A stretch of 64,000 nucleotides of DNA from Davidsoniella eucalypti. Taxonomy: Eukaryota > Ascomycota > Sordariomycetes > Microascales > Ceratocystidaceae. Within the stretch, counting starts at the first letter, position 1. Each line of letters opens with the position of its first letter. Of the stretch, positions 46,292 through 57,200 are shown piece by piece. The notes under the pieces are model-generated. The model had not been told where the DNA came from, did no database searches, and saw only the letters and a list, made by a program, of their open reading frames with translations. Position numbers and translations under genes: made by a program. Where the stretch lies: the NCBI GenBank assembly GCA_004009845.1, contig RMBW01000008.1, positions 1 to 64,000 of the forward strand, given 5' to 3'.

Positions 46292-49200
46292 TTGAATGGT
46301 TTGCTGATGAGAGAAATTTGATGATTGTTCGATGAAAGAAGAGATAATGGTTGAACAATTGATGGGTTTTAGGGGAAGAAAAAAAGCTGAGAAAGAAGGA
46401 AAAGAGGAAAGAAATGGAGAAACTCGAAGAGGGACGGTTGCGACCTTTTTGTAGGCAGACAAGCAAGGAAGTAGTTTCCTATTCGGTTTGTTATGACCCA
46501 AATAAAAAGCCGCCAACGGGGCTGTACAGCCTGGTTAGTTGCTAGCCCGCCACATCAGAAAGCTTCCACCCATATTTGTCTGGTGCAATCACTGAAAATG
46601 TGCACGTTTTGCTAAGCTAAGCAAAGCAGGAAAGGCGCAGAATGCCGCAGAAAACGGAGGATCAGCATTAAGAAGCGTAGACCAAGCTAACTATGATTCA
46701 TCGACCAAGACTCAGGCTAGGCCCTCTTCCTATATTCCGAAAACTCCAGAAGCCCAGCTGCTTCTATTCAGTGCCTTGGTTGGTGCTTCTGTATCTATTT
46801 TTAAGGCGGTGAAACTGGAGTATCAGATACATTCACTTCTGCGATAAGTTCACTATAACTACGCATAGGGTATGTCCTTGGTACCTGATAGGGGGGCACA
46901 ACCCCACTTTTGTCGCAAGTAACTCAAGCCAGCTATCTCACTTTGGGATACTTGTTGGTTAGTTGTTATGGGCGGCAAATAAGTTCTACTTCCTCATCCA
47001 AAAGTGATTGAGCCTTTAACATAATGACTCTTTCACAAGATATTGTTTACAAATCTCACGCAAAAAAGGACTTTTATGGCTTATCGTGGTCATTTCAGTA
47101 GGCTCCCTCCACATCTATAATCGTACTAGCGCTGCTAGCTTTATAAACTTGCATACTTATGTCTTCTTAGAAAATTTGGGTAGCAACAAAACACTAGACA
47201 AATAGGCAAATAGCAGAAATAAAAAAGAATGCGTTCTTTTGATCAGCCGAAAACAGGCGACGCCGTGCCACCAGGGAGAACACGGGATCTCTGAGCAACC
47301 ATTACAGAAAGAAAAAAAAACTTGTGTTTCATCCTTTTACAGAGTACAATTCTTGGTTACGAACGAGGAAATCGTTATCGATGCTAGGAACATAGATATA
47401 GTAGAGCCGGATCGGAGCGGAGAGGACCTAAAGCAGAAAAAGGTTCCTACGCGTAAAATGTGATTGTCGGAATGTATTTGCTAGGCGCTAACATGAGGCT
47501 GGATTTGGCGGCTTTACTTAGTTTCACATTGGAAGATACTACTAGGTCCAGCCAAGTTCCTTATCAAGCAACTTGAACTTGAACTGGTAGAATTATTGCG
47601 GTGGTTGATATCATGAATGAGTTTAGGCCGCTTTATTTAGTCAGTCGTAAGCTGCTGCTTGTTTTCTATATCCTTGACCGCCTACTTGTCGCTACCCTCG
47701 TTAAATAGCCAATGTTGAGCAATATCTATGTGGCCAGGCCGACCTTCCTAGATAACCCGGATAGCCTCATATTGCTACCCAATGAACCGACTACGGAGGG
47801 ATAAATATTGCATGTCCCGGCGGTTCAAGCCGCCAGCCTTGAGCCAAAAAAAAAAAAAAACTGCATGTCAAATATTTTTTCCTGACATAACATTTAGTAT
47901 TTAACTTTCTCACGATGTTAATAAGTCGTTAGAAAACTATGGGCCAATTTTGAAAGATCTCCACTGTGGAGCATCTGGATGACCCCATTTTGGTCTGCCG
48001 ACATATCAACGTCTCGTGAACCTTTAAAACAACGTGGAAGGCCTCCCTCCATTTCACGATATAACAATATATATCGCAACACCAACCTCTGATTACCGTA
48101 CAGCAACTAATCTTGGTGTGGTGGCTTTTTGATCATAGATAATCTCATCGTTATCAACTGGTCCTAAAGTCCAAAGTGCGGGGTTGGCTGGCGCTAAAAA
48201 AGGACGCTGTAATCTGTGCTTTTAGAGTAGTATATATCTGTACAGCCATAATAACTGCGCACGTTCGTCTTATCAACAACAGAGCAAGGGATGAGTGAGG
48301 AATCAAGCAGCTATGGTCACAAGAGAGTAAGGGAAATGCTATGTCGGGAACTTTATAACAAGCTGCAACGAACTAATAATGGTAAGCTTTCTACGCACCG
48401 CTCGGTACTTATGATGATGCTGCCTTGTAGTAGGATGGTACTCGGAAGAAAAGTATGCAAAGCCAGATCGTCAATATTGCATTAATGTAAAGTAGGGGGG
48501 CTTGGATCGCGAACTCTACTAAGCCTTTCCAGCAGATGGCCGATGCCTTCATTGCGGTCAAATAGCATTAGGGTTTCTAAACGTCTTTTTATTTTTATTT
48601 TTATTATTATTTTTACATTTTTCATCTCTAAGCCTCTTTCAAGCCCAGCCATCTTCCCAATCTTAAGATACTTTATCAAGGTCGAGAAAACAAGTGCATT
48701 CTGATATCTCTTTCTTGCCATGTGAACTTCTGTTCCCAAATAACTGGCTTATGGCATATCCGCCATCTTAGGACAACGATTTGTAACATTCCTCATGCGA
48801 TCTGCAATGACGTCTTCAAGAGGTTTCTTTCGCTTGGTATGTCTAACCCATGTATCTAAGACCAAGAGATAGCTTATTTTGTTGTCTTCCCCCCCCTTCT
48901 TCCTGCACAATGGGATTCATGTTGCTTTTCTTCTTCTCCCATCATATCATCACAGTTATCGGTGGTTCCTCTCCTCCCCCTTTGCAGTACCTTGACTGGA
49001 ATAGCATCTTTTATTTTTATTTTTCTTCGTATCTTCTCAACCACGTTTTGCCCGACGATCTCTTCCTCTCGCTTTTTTTTCTGCGCACATGCTTTGATCT
49101 TTCTGCTTGCTTGATTTTAGTATAAGCAGTGTGTTTACCAGCCTCCCGATTTGGAACTTCCGATCTAGCTACAATAGAGAAATTGAAAGTAGGAGCTAAT

Positions 49201-50791
49201 CTGGTTGTATATGTAATGATAGATAATAAATAACATGTGGTGCCTCTCACCATCGATCACCCACATTAGTCTGTGGAATTCATGCGGGAAATACAGGTAG
49301 TGCTACCAAAGAAAGTCTTACTTGCTGTGATCTCAACATTCTAACAAAGGAAATTATTTATTTATTTATTACTTCGTATCTAATGACATTAAGCATGTAT
49401 CTTCTATGGTACCAAGTCCATCCAAAAAGGTGCGAATGCTGATTTTATTACGGATCAAACCAGCACTCACATCAACATGGATAGAGGGCTAGGCGTTGGA
49501 TTTCATTCATTCGTAACGTCGTCGATGTTAGGCGTAGTGATATTTGGACATAAAGAGCAAGAAAACAAAAAGAAACTCAACAAAGCAGCAAAAAAGAACG
49601 GAAAGGCAGTGCTCAGAAGAAAAAAGGAACATAAATATGTTAACAATAATATATGCACTTTGCTTGAACCACGCCAAACAGTGTCTCCCCAGAAAAATCA
49701 AAACAAGACAAGATAGTAAGATAAAATCAAGAACTAAAGACATCGTGACAATCAAAATAACTCCATATCTCCTCATAGCCCCACTATTCCACTTCCTCTC
49801 TGAGACCACAAAGCCCGAGCTTAGCTTTTATCTCAAAGGCCTATAGCGTTTCTTTAGATGAAAACACTTGAAAACCAATTGAAATACTCTCTTCCCTTAA
49901 CTTTCCCCCTCTGTAACAACATAAAAGAAAATAAACGGCAAATGGATAAATATGTTTCGGTTCGTGAGATCATTTCAATTTGAAAAACAAAACAACAGAA
50001 AAACAACGCACGCAGGCAAAATCAATCAAAAGCCGGACGGAAAAGAAAACAAATATAAACATAATATTTGTGGGCGCCCAAGGGCAAAAGAAAGAAATCA
50101 TAAGATATATGGATGCTTATAGAAATTGCGGTACTGATTTCAGTTTCATTCTCGTTGTAAGTATGTACCAACAAGAAATGGCGTAGAATATGGCATGGGT
50201 AGTCTTTGGAAGGGCATAGATAAGAATGCAATCATACATGAATCGTCGAAAAAGGAACCAAAGAGCAAGAATAGAAGACAAAGACAAACAGATAACGTCG
50301 TGATAAGAAACAAAGAAGAACAAAGACGCAAGCAAGCTAGGGAAGGCGATCGAAAACCGAAAAAAAAAGAAAAGAGAAAAAGGTGAAGGTAGATGGAAGA
50401 AAATGGAGAAGATCATGTCTAGTTAGACATGATTTTCCGATTTCAAAACAACATCAAACGCCATCGCTTATGTGGAGGGTTAGATACACAGACTCGGCCC
50501 AGCAGTGTCATATCATGCGACAACGGCCGTGAGACTTTCATAAGGGAACAAAAAAGGAGAAAAAAGAATAACAACAAGAAACGAAGCGTATACAAAAGAG
50601 AGAGATCAAGGAATCAGAAAAGAGAAAACAGGGAGTCGCACCAAAACAAGAAGCCGTGGCTGTAGATGGGTACTTGCTAGATAGACATCATATATCATAT
50701 ACGAAGACAACGAAAAACTTTTTTTTGTGATTTCCGAAAAGCACTAGAAGAGGCATTTTCAGAGCAATGAACCGATCCCGGCTGATACGAC
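46292..50791. other. 4.5-kb region without a confident gene
   Basis: The first few hundred bases are the polyubiquitin promoter. I found no conserved coding segment in the rest. Noted: a poly(A)-tailed tRNA-like insertion at 47809-47869, an A/T-rich low-complexity stretch at 48590-48620, and A-rich sequence at 49550-50650, whose right end is the 3' flank of the transcription factor gene. Several Lys-rich open frames there follow from the A-rich composition. Confidence 0.5.
47809..47869 (+). mobile_element. Tiny poly(A)-tailed tRNA-like insertion with 8-base flanking repeats
   Basis: TGCATGTC at 47809-47816 is repeated at 47862-47869. Between them is a 45-base segment: a T-arm-like hairpin GGCGGTTCAAGCCGCC (B-box GGTTCAAGCC at 47822-47831), an acceptor-like tail and 15 A residues (47846-47860). 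It looks like a strongly 5'-truncated tRNA or SINE retroposon. The flanking repeat is short, so chance cannot be excluded. Confidence 0.4.
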
Positions 50792-53539
50792 TTAGTTGGC
50801 CTTGATGACTAGCTTCGACAGGAACTTGTTCGATAGAGAGTCGAAGTCGTTCGCGTTGTACTTGGCATCGGGGCGTGTCCGCAAGTACGCCTCGTGCTTG
50901 ACGACGTGCTCACGAACCTCAGTCAGAGCATCACATACTGCAGGGTTATTGTTGAGGATGTGGCCGTGCTTGCGGGTGTCCCAGTCAGTGAAGGCAGGCA
51001 GCTTCTGGGAGATGGCGTGGAAGAGACCGACAATGACACCGACGGGAGTGGTCTCCATGTCTGTGCAGAACTTGGACACCGATGCGGGGTCGACGACACG
51101 GTAGTGGCAGTCAAACTGCATTTCTTCCCACACAGCCAATAGAATCGAGGCTAGCATGAAGATGGTGGGCCAGTTCTTGAGACGCTCACCACTGTACACA
51201 GAAGAATATAGCGACGAAAGCTCTTCAAGGACATCCTTCTGTAATTCACGCCACATGTCAGCCATGGCACACTTGATCTGGAAGTTGATCATGACAGGTG
51301 CCACGGTGCGACCGTAGAACTTGGAATCCTCGTCGTCAATAGTACCCTCGAGATCAAGCTCCGCCTGAGGGTTCTCAATCATGGTGATGTGCATGGTCAA
51401 GTTGTAGGCCATGACCAGCTTGAGAGCTTTGCGGATCACCGGGCTCTGCTCCTTCTTGTAGTAACGGTGAGCAGTCTTGAGGATCTCGGTGATGAAAGGG
51501 GTACCCTCGAAGTAGTCATCGACGAACTCTTGGAAGCGCTCATCAACATGCTTATCAAGGTACTCGGAAACGACTTGTGGGGATACACCACCCGCGCCAA
51601 TATCTAGACGCTCAGTGCGCACTTGGTAGTTGATGTGCTCAGTCTCCGGTGGGTTGGACTCGACCCAGTCGACGTTGAAGCACTTGTCATCGGCGACAAA
51701 CACCTCACGAACCATGACGGGAAGTGCAAAGCCGTAGCCGTGGGTGATCCACATCAGGGTCTCGGTTTGGGCGAAGCCCTTGACGTTGTACACCGAGACG
51801 CTGTGATCCATATGACGTTCATAATCTGCTTTCCAGTCCTTCATGAAGTAGCCAATGTCCTTGATATCGATACGGGTGCAGGGAACCTGCCACAGACGAG
51901 CGTGCGAGGGCTGGCAGCCAGCACAGGGTTCACCCTTATCGCAGGTCTTCTTGAGGAACTTGCAGCGAAGGCAAGCACGAAGCTTCCGAATTTCGCTAGC
52001 TTGCTTGCGTTGCTCGGGCAGAAGGGGTCCCTTTCTGCGGCCAACCTTTTTTTCACCAGTGCCATCCTTCTTGCCATTGGAGGGGCGACGCACTACCTTG
52101 GACTTGGATACGGGGCTTTTTCTAACGCCAGAGTTGCGGCGTACCACAGCCGATACAGGCGATGATGACACAACACCAGAGCCGTTTCCGGTGCTTCTAG
52201 AAGCGGGGCTGGAACGGGTGCTGGAAGATGCTGATGACTTGATGGGCATGGGAGTAGCTACAGCAGCAGGGCTGAGCTCCTGGGTAGGGCTGTGGCTATG
52301 GTGCATATGGTGGCCCTCAGCATGGTGGTGCTGATGTTGGTGATGTTGGTGCTGAAGTGACTGATCGTGGTAACAGTTACGGTGGCTAGCAGGTGAGCCG
52401 GCGTCATGGCCCTCCGAGTTCGTAGGAGAGTAGGCCAAGGAGAAGTCGTCAATAACACTGAAGGCCGGACCTAGAGAGTCAGAATCTGAGGGCGTACGAA
52501 GATGTAGCGTCTGGCCGGGGTTGAAGATGGCGGGGTTGTGGGCAATCAGGTTAGTGTTCCAGTCGACTATGCCCCAATTGTCACCAGGCATTCCCGAGCT
52601 CGAGCCGGGAAGCGATACCACATCGAGAAAGGTGCTGTTTGGAGATCCGCTGCCAACACTGGGCATACGGGGCATGGGGCTCAACTGCAACGAGTTGCCC
52701 AAATCGGTCCAAGGCTCAACGCCTAGGCTTGACCACTGAAGAGATTCATCCATGGCGGGCATGTTGAAGTTTTCCATAGCCAAGCTCGTGGCCAGCGCAG
52801 CCTGGGTGGTAGCTGGCAGCAGACCAAGCGGAGCATGGTTGAAGTGGGTGGGGAAAGCACTGAAGCCAACCAGCGCGGTGTCGTTGATGAACTGGGCATC
52901 CGTGGGCGGCATGCTCACGGGAAGCTGTGGGTGCTGCAGTGGCGGCGTTTGCTGGTGCATAGCCCAGTCGTGCAGCGGGCTGAGAGCGGCGGGAAAGGAC
53001 ATCGGCGAGTGCTGCGAGGAGTGCTGTGAATGCGGGCTAGAGCACTGGCTGTTCGGCTGTGAGTTCTGGTGATGATGCTGTTGCTGCTGCTGTTGTTGCT
53101 GCTGCTGCTGTTGCTGCTGGATATGTTGTTGTTGCTGCTGCTGGAGCGTTTGCTCGTCAACAATAGCAGCTGTAGGCGATGAGCCGGCCACAGTCACGGC
53201 AGCAGTCATATCGAGGCCCAAGGGCCAGCGCGATGCGGGCATCATATGGGAGACTGGTGAGTGCAAGCCGAGAGGGACTTGCGAGTGAGGATGTGAATGT
53301 TGATGCTGGAGCTGATGCTGATGCTGATGCTGATGCTGATGCTGCGAGATAAGGTTTGTGGGCGAGACGGCTGGCGTATAGTCCACGGGAGTAGAAGTCG
53401 AAGGTGGGAGCGAGGCAGCGGAAGAGGTAATGGTATATCTTTGGCGTTGAGGGTCGAAGGAAGCAGTGTTAAGGCCAATGTTCAAAATCGGATGGGTATC
53501 AGCTCCTCCTGAAGCTGCAGAATTGTAATCAAACGACAT
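50792..53539 (-). CDS. Zn2Cys6 transcription factor with central zinc cluster
   Basis: Single exon, 915 residues, starting MSFDYNSAASGG (ATG 53537-53539). The first half is low complexity: His-Gln repeats near residues 65-85, a poly-Gln tract of about 25 near residues 130-160 and a His-rich patch near 395-415, interleaved with Ser/Pro segments. A basic Lys/Arg stretch leads to the zinc cluster at residues 523-554: C-X2-C-X6-C-X5-C-X2-C-X11-C. The last spacing is longer than the usual 6-9. The cluster is followed by TRIDIKDIGYFMKDWKADYE, then a helical C-terminal half (YKKEQSPVIRKALKLVMAYN, AMADMWRELQKDV) resembling the effector domain of a conserved Pezizomycotina family. I cannot name the gene or its targets. 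A nuclear DNA-binding regulator is the safe call. Confidence 0.88.
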   Translation of the reverse strand: MSFDYNSAASGGADTHPILNIGLNTASFDPQRQRYTITSSAASLPPSTSTPVDYTPAVSPTNLISQHQHQHQHQHQLQHQHSHPHSQVPLGLHSPVSHMMPASRWPLGLDMTAAVTVAGSSPTAAIVDEQTLQQQQQQHIQQQQQQQQQQQQQQHHHQNSQPNSQCSSPHSQHSSQHSPMSFPAALSPLHDWAMHQQTPPLQHPQLPVSMPPTDAQFINDTALVGFSAFPTHFNHAPLGLLPATTQAALATSLAMENFNMPAMDESLQWSSLGVEPWTDLGNSLQLSPMPRMPSVGSGSPNSTFLDVVSLPGSSSGMPGDNWGIVDWNTNLIAHNPAIFNPGQTLHLRTPSDSDSLGPAFSVIDDFSLAYSPTNSEGHDAGSPASHRNCYHDQSLQHQHHQHQHHHAEGHHMHHSHSPTQELSPAAVATPMPIKSSASSSTRSSPASRSTGNGSGVVSSSPVSAVVRRNSGVRKSPVSKSKVVRRPSNGKKDGTGEKKVGRRKGPLLPEQRKQASEIRKLRACLRCKFLKKTCDKGEPCAGCQPSHARLWQVPCTRIDIKDIGYFMKDWKADYERHMDHSVSVYNVKGFAQTETLMWITHGYGFALPVMVREVFVADDKCFNVDWVESNPPETEHINYQVRTERLDIGAGGVSPQVVSEYLDKHVDERFQEFVDDYFEGTPFITEILKTAHRYYKKEQSPVIRKALKLVMAYNLTMHITMIENPQAELDLEGTIDDEDSKFYGRTVAPVMINFQIKCAMADMWRELQKDVLEELSSLYSSVYSGERLKNWPTIFMLASILLAVWEEMQFDCHYRVVDPASVSKFCTDMETTPVGVIVGLFHAISQKLPAFTDWDTRKHGHILNNNPAVCDALTEVREHVVKHEAYLRTRPDAKYNANDFDSLSNKFLSKLVIKAN
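53040..53160 (-). repeat. CAG/CAA (poly-Gln) tract in the transcription factor
   Basis: Mixed CAG/CAA codons encode nearly uninterrupted Gln with one Ile-Gln break and a His cluster. A second, CAGCAT-type repeat at 53300-53345 encodes alternating Gln-His. Both are likely length-variable between strains. Confidence 0.75.
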
Positions 53540-56500
53540 ATCGAAAGAGAAAGAAAACAAAAAGGGCGGTCGAGAGTTTCAGAGACGGGGGGTGATGGTC
53601 TTAAGCCGAGATGGCTTAGTTAGCAACTGCGTCGGCAAGTAGATGCGATTTCCTAGACAAGCAAAGGGACAGGCAAAGCAGGCAAGCTTTGTTGGGTTTG
53701 TTTACTGTAAGAGCGAAAGCAAGCAAGCCTCCCAGTCCAGTCCAGAGTCGCTAAGCAGATTTCTACTATAGACAAGGAAGGAAAGTGCACGCAAGATGCA
53801 GACAATGTACTGAGAGAGCTACTATAGCAAGCTATAGGAATTGCCCGTGATCGATGTACTTCTAAGCAGGGAATCGTAGAACCCCAGGAACGAGGATAAA
53901 TCGTAAAAATAAAAATAAAAAATACAAACGGACAGGGCAAGGGCGGTCACCGCTCTTTCTAGGCCGTTGTATTTTTTTTTAGTGGTGCTGTTTGCTAGCA
54001 CGCCTGGGCTAGGGTAGGAAGCGCAGGATAGTGTAAAGAGGCTTTGTTTCGTTTGGCTTAGACTTGCAACGAGACTTCTTCCGCTATCAATCGGTGTAGG
54101 CAGACTTCGAAGCCAAGGGTAAATCCAACGATACGGCAGGGGCTTTATCAGTGTTGAGGCTGTGGCTGCTGGGCAGACATATATGAGTGAGGTCTAGGTA
54201 GAAGAATACACGAGCACTTAGGGCAGCAGAACAAGATGCTTCTTGCCTCTTACTGCTCTGTGATTCCGGAGCGATACGTCGAGTGTTGCACGCACGCAAG
54301 AAAAAAAGAAGAAAAGTACTGCTGCGGGCGTGGCTGGCCACAGTATGGATGTATGTTATTATGGTATGTACTGAGTATGTCTGCAAAGTAATGTGCTGGA
54401 ACTTGGCCGGGCTTCTGGTCTATGACACAGGCTTAGAAAAGACGGCAGTCAGCTATAGTAATATGAGTCTTTTTCAAGGGCGGAGAAAGCTATGTGGACT
54501 CTCGATATGGCAGGCAAAAGCCAGAGCAAAAGTCGTGCAATGATAGCAACGACAATATCGGCAGCAACGAAGGCGGCCGCAGGGGATGGATTAGGCCAAC
54601 AAGAGAGATAGATAGCCAACAGTAGCAAAAAGAGAGAAAAAGCGCTCAGGGAGCAATAGGCCTATGGGTTTTTTTCTCTAAAAAACAAAATTAAAAAACG
54701 AGAGAAAGAGAAGAAAGAATCGGCGCCTTGGGCCTGGGCAACCACGAAGCTTTGAAGAAGCGGTGTGAAGCAAGACAACGAAACCCCAGCAAGAGCAACT
54801 GCAGCCCAAAAGAGCAAAAGCAGCGCCCCGCAGCCAATCAGCAAGAGCGAGTCGTCTGGGACGGTGGGGCAGCAGAGGATGACCGAAGCTTTCATCATGC
54901 TCTATCTGGACGGCCGGCAGACGACCCAGATTGTGTTTATTTTCCTCTCTGTTTATTTCCTGTTGTTTTATCGTTATAGTCGCCTATTGCAGTGCATTAC
55001 AGTGCATTATAGTGTAGTGCAGCATGTGTGTATGTGTGTATGTGTGCAGTGCAGCGCAACAGTGCAGGTTCGTATCCCATCCATCCCATCCCAGCCCATC
55101 CTGTCCCATCCATTCACCCATCCGCCGCCAATCTCCCCATGCAGAGCAGCGTTGACGATGGCCCATCCTTGCACATCTCAGGATACTGACAAAAGACTAG
55201 TCGTGTATTGTCATTGCCATCTTTTGCCATGTCATTTTCTGCCATTTTATTCCTCATTGTCTGTCTGGTCTAGGGTGGGGCTCCGTCTCCAGCTTTGTTG
55301 CGGGGTGATTCTAGCCAATAGCACTTGGCCCTGGATGCAACGTTTGGCATCTTTTTTGGCACTGTCTTTTATGGCCAAAGACCACAACCACAGACCGTGG
55401 GCCTAAAACAGGGAAACAGTACGGTAGAATCGCTCATACAAGCATCGTATCGCCTTGCAATGGGTTGTGCTATCACAGACCATATTTCGTTGTCATCGGC
55501 GTCTAAAGTCTGGCTGCTATATTTACTCTTGACATACATGTGCGTCGTACATATAGAAATGTAACATCAGCATTTCTGTGTATTCACGATGCGTCATTGA
55601 GCGTAAGTGCGGCACATTTGGCCTCTGTCTCCGATACCAGCGGCTGTAGCGAGGCCTCGCATGCAGCGGCTCACGGTCTCTGATGTTACTTGCTACGACA
55701 TGCGTCAAAGGTTCAATATATCTCAATATCTTGTCGTTATTTCACTAGCTGTCTCTCTACCTATCATTGTATCTGTTCTCCCCTCATTGCCATTCCATCC
55801 TACTTTGACAGCCGATCTCGAAATCAAATATAAAACCGCCAATGGCGATATATTGGAGTTCGGCTAGTCATTTGATGCCTTAAGTATGTACAGTGTACAA
55901 AAATACAAAGATAGAAAAGGAAATTCTGTTCTACCATGTCCGGGGGACGAACTTGTCAGGGTGCCTCCAACCAACCTGGTAGTTGAGGGGCGGCTCCCTT
56001 TCCTTGACAACGAGACTCCATCATGCATCCTACACATTGGACGCAGAGAGTCCCTCTGCTAAGTACATGTATTCCTAAGTAGGCCCAGAAAGCTGCATAT
56101 TCTCTACTGGCCTGTTCACTAAGGATCATAGATTGAACGGACAACAACAAATGGCATCAGCAATGGCTCGTCTAAGACCCTAGTAGACATGCAACGGACA
56201 GCATCTACTACATTGGCACTGCAACTACAATGGCGTCTAAGCGAGCTCAGAATGAGCGAAACTCCGTCGAGTCCGCTTCACCTTCCATGTTTACCACGGC
56301 CATAACGACAAGCTTGGAGAGGGCTTGAATACTACAAAGCGCCAGCTCATATATATTTGTGTTTGTTTGTTTACCTCATGGTAGTGTGGTGCAGTGTAGC
56401 ATTAACAAAGGCACCGTTAATTTTTTCTTCTCTTATAGTACAGTGGGCGGTCTTTATCAGCCCACATGCTACATTACAGCAAGCTTCAGCTATTCCAGTA

Positions 56501-57200
56501 ACAACAGCAAACACCGTCAACACAGAGACCTTCGATTCTGCAATATCTTGTTTCTGGATATGGACAAGGATGCAAGCGTCCGTTGGAGCAACCTCAATTA
56601 TCTACGATGTATATGTATAACAATTGTTGTGAGCCATTAAGCGGGCCACGAACCACGGCTAAACGAGTCCTCGAGACGAGCCCATCCTCTTCGGTAGAAC
56701 AGCCAATAAACCCGCTAATGGATAGTAGATGATGAGGGGGCATTATAACAATGTGCTGTTACAAGAGCCGCCGGCTTCAAACAACCACTAAGAGGTAGTG
56801 GTGACACTGTCTCTTTTTGCCGTTGCCTCATTCCTAGGCCTTTGCACGCCATTGCGACTCTTGCATACACTTATTAGATATTCCATTTTATATCTCACAC
56901 GATGAATTACTGGCTGCAGATTTGGCCCGTCCATCGATGGTGTTACATGGGAATATAGAATATAGAATTATGAAATTATGGGATACATGCAGCCAAAGCC
57001 TGACAAAGCCACCCAGAGCATTTAACCCTTAATATGTAACATGCAGTAGTGACGTTTATCACTTCTTTTTTTTTGTCATTTGAAAAATTAGGTTTAAAGT
57101 CGTAGCGGCCTAGGCGTCCTTGATTTTGTCAACGCAAACTCGGCTTTTGACTTGGCAGCAAAATAAGCAAACAGAAAGCAACAATCCAGCCTTTTTCTAC
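53540..57200. other. Transcription factor upstream region, no gene seen
   Basis: The large upstream region probably holds the transcription factor promoter and a long 5' UTR. No conserved protein or RNA gene was found. A low-complexity tract (54985-55125) has alternating CAGTGCAT and TGTGTATG units, then CCCATCC-type units. Confidence 0.5.
54985..55125 (+). repeat. Low-complexity minisatellite-like tract
   Basis: Three successive simple patterns: CAGTGCAT(T/A) units, TGTGTATG units, then about eight CCCATCC/CCAT units. It lies about 1.5 kb upstream of the transcription factor start. Confidence 0.6.

Noticed and set aside
49540..50670. Several Lys/Arg-rich open frames
   Set aside because: They result from A-rich composition (AAA and AGA codons) and lack any conserved pattern.
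53540..53560. Longer N-terminus for the Zn2Cys6 protein
   Set aside because: The first codon of the longer frame is TTG; the first ATG is at 53539.
54765..55406. 213-codon plus-strand open frame upstream of the transcription factor
   Set aside because: It runs through simple repeats (Cys-Met-Cys-Val and Pro/His-rich parts come from TGTGTATG and CCCATCC repeats) and resembles no protein.
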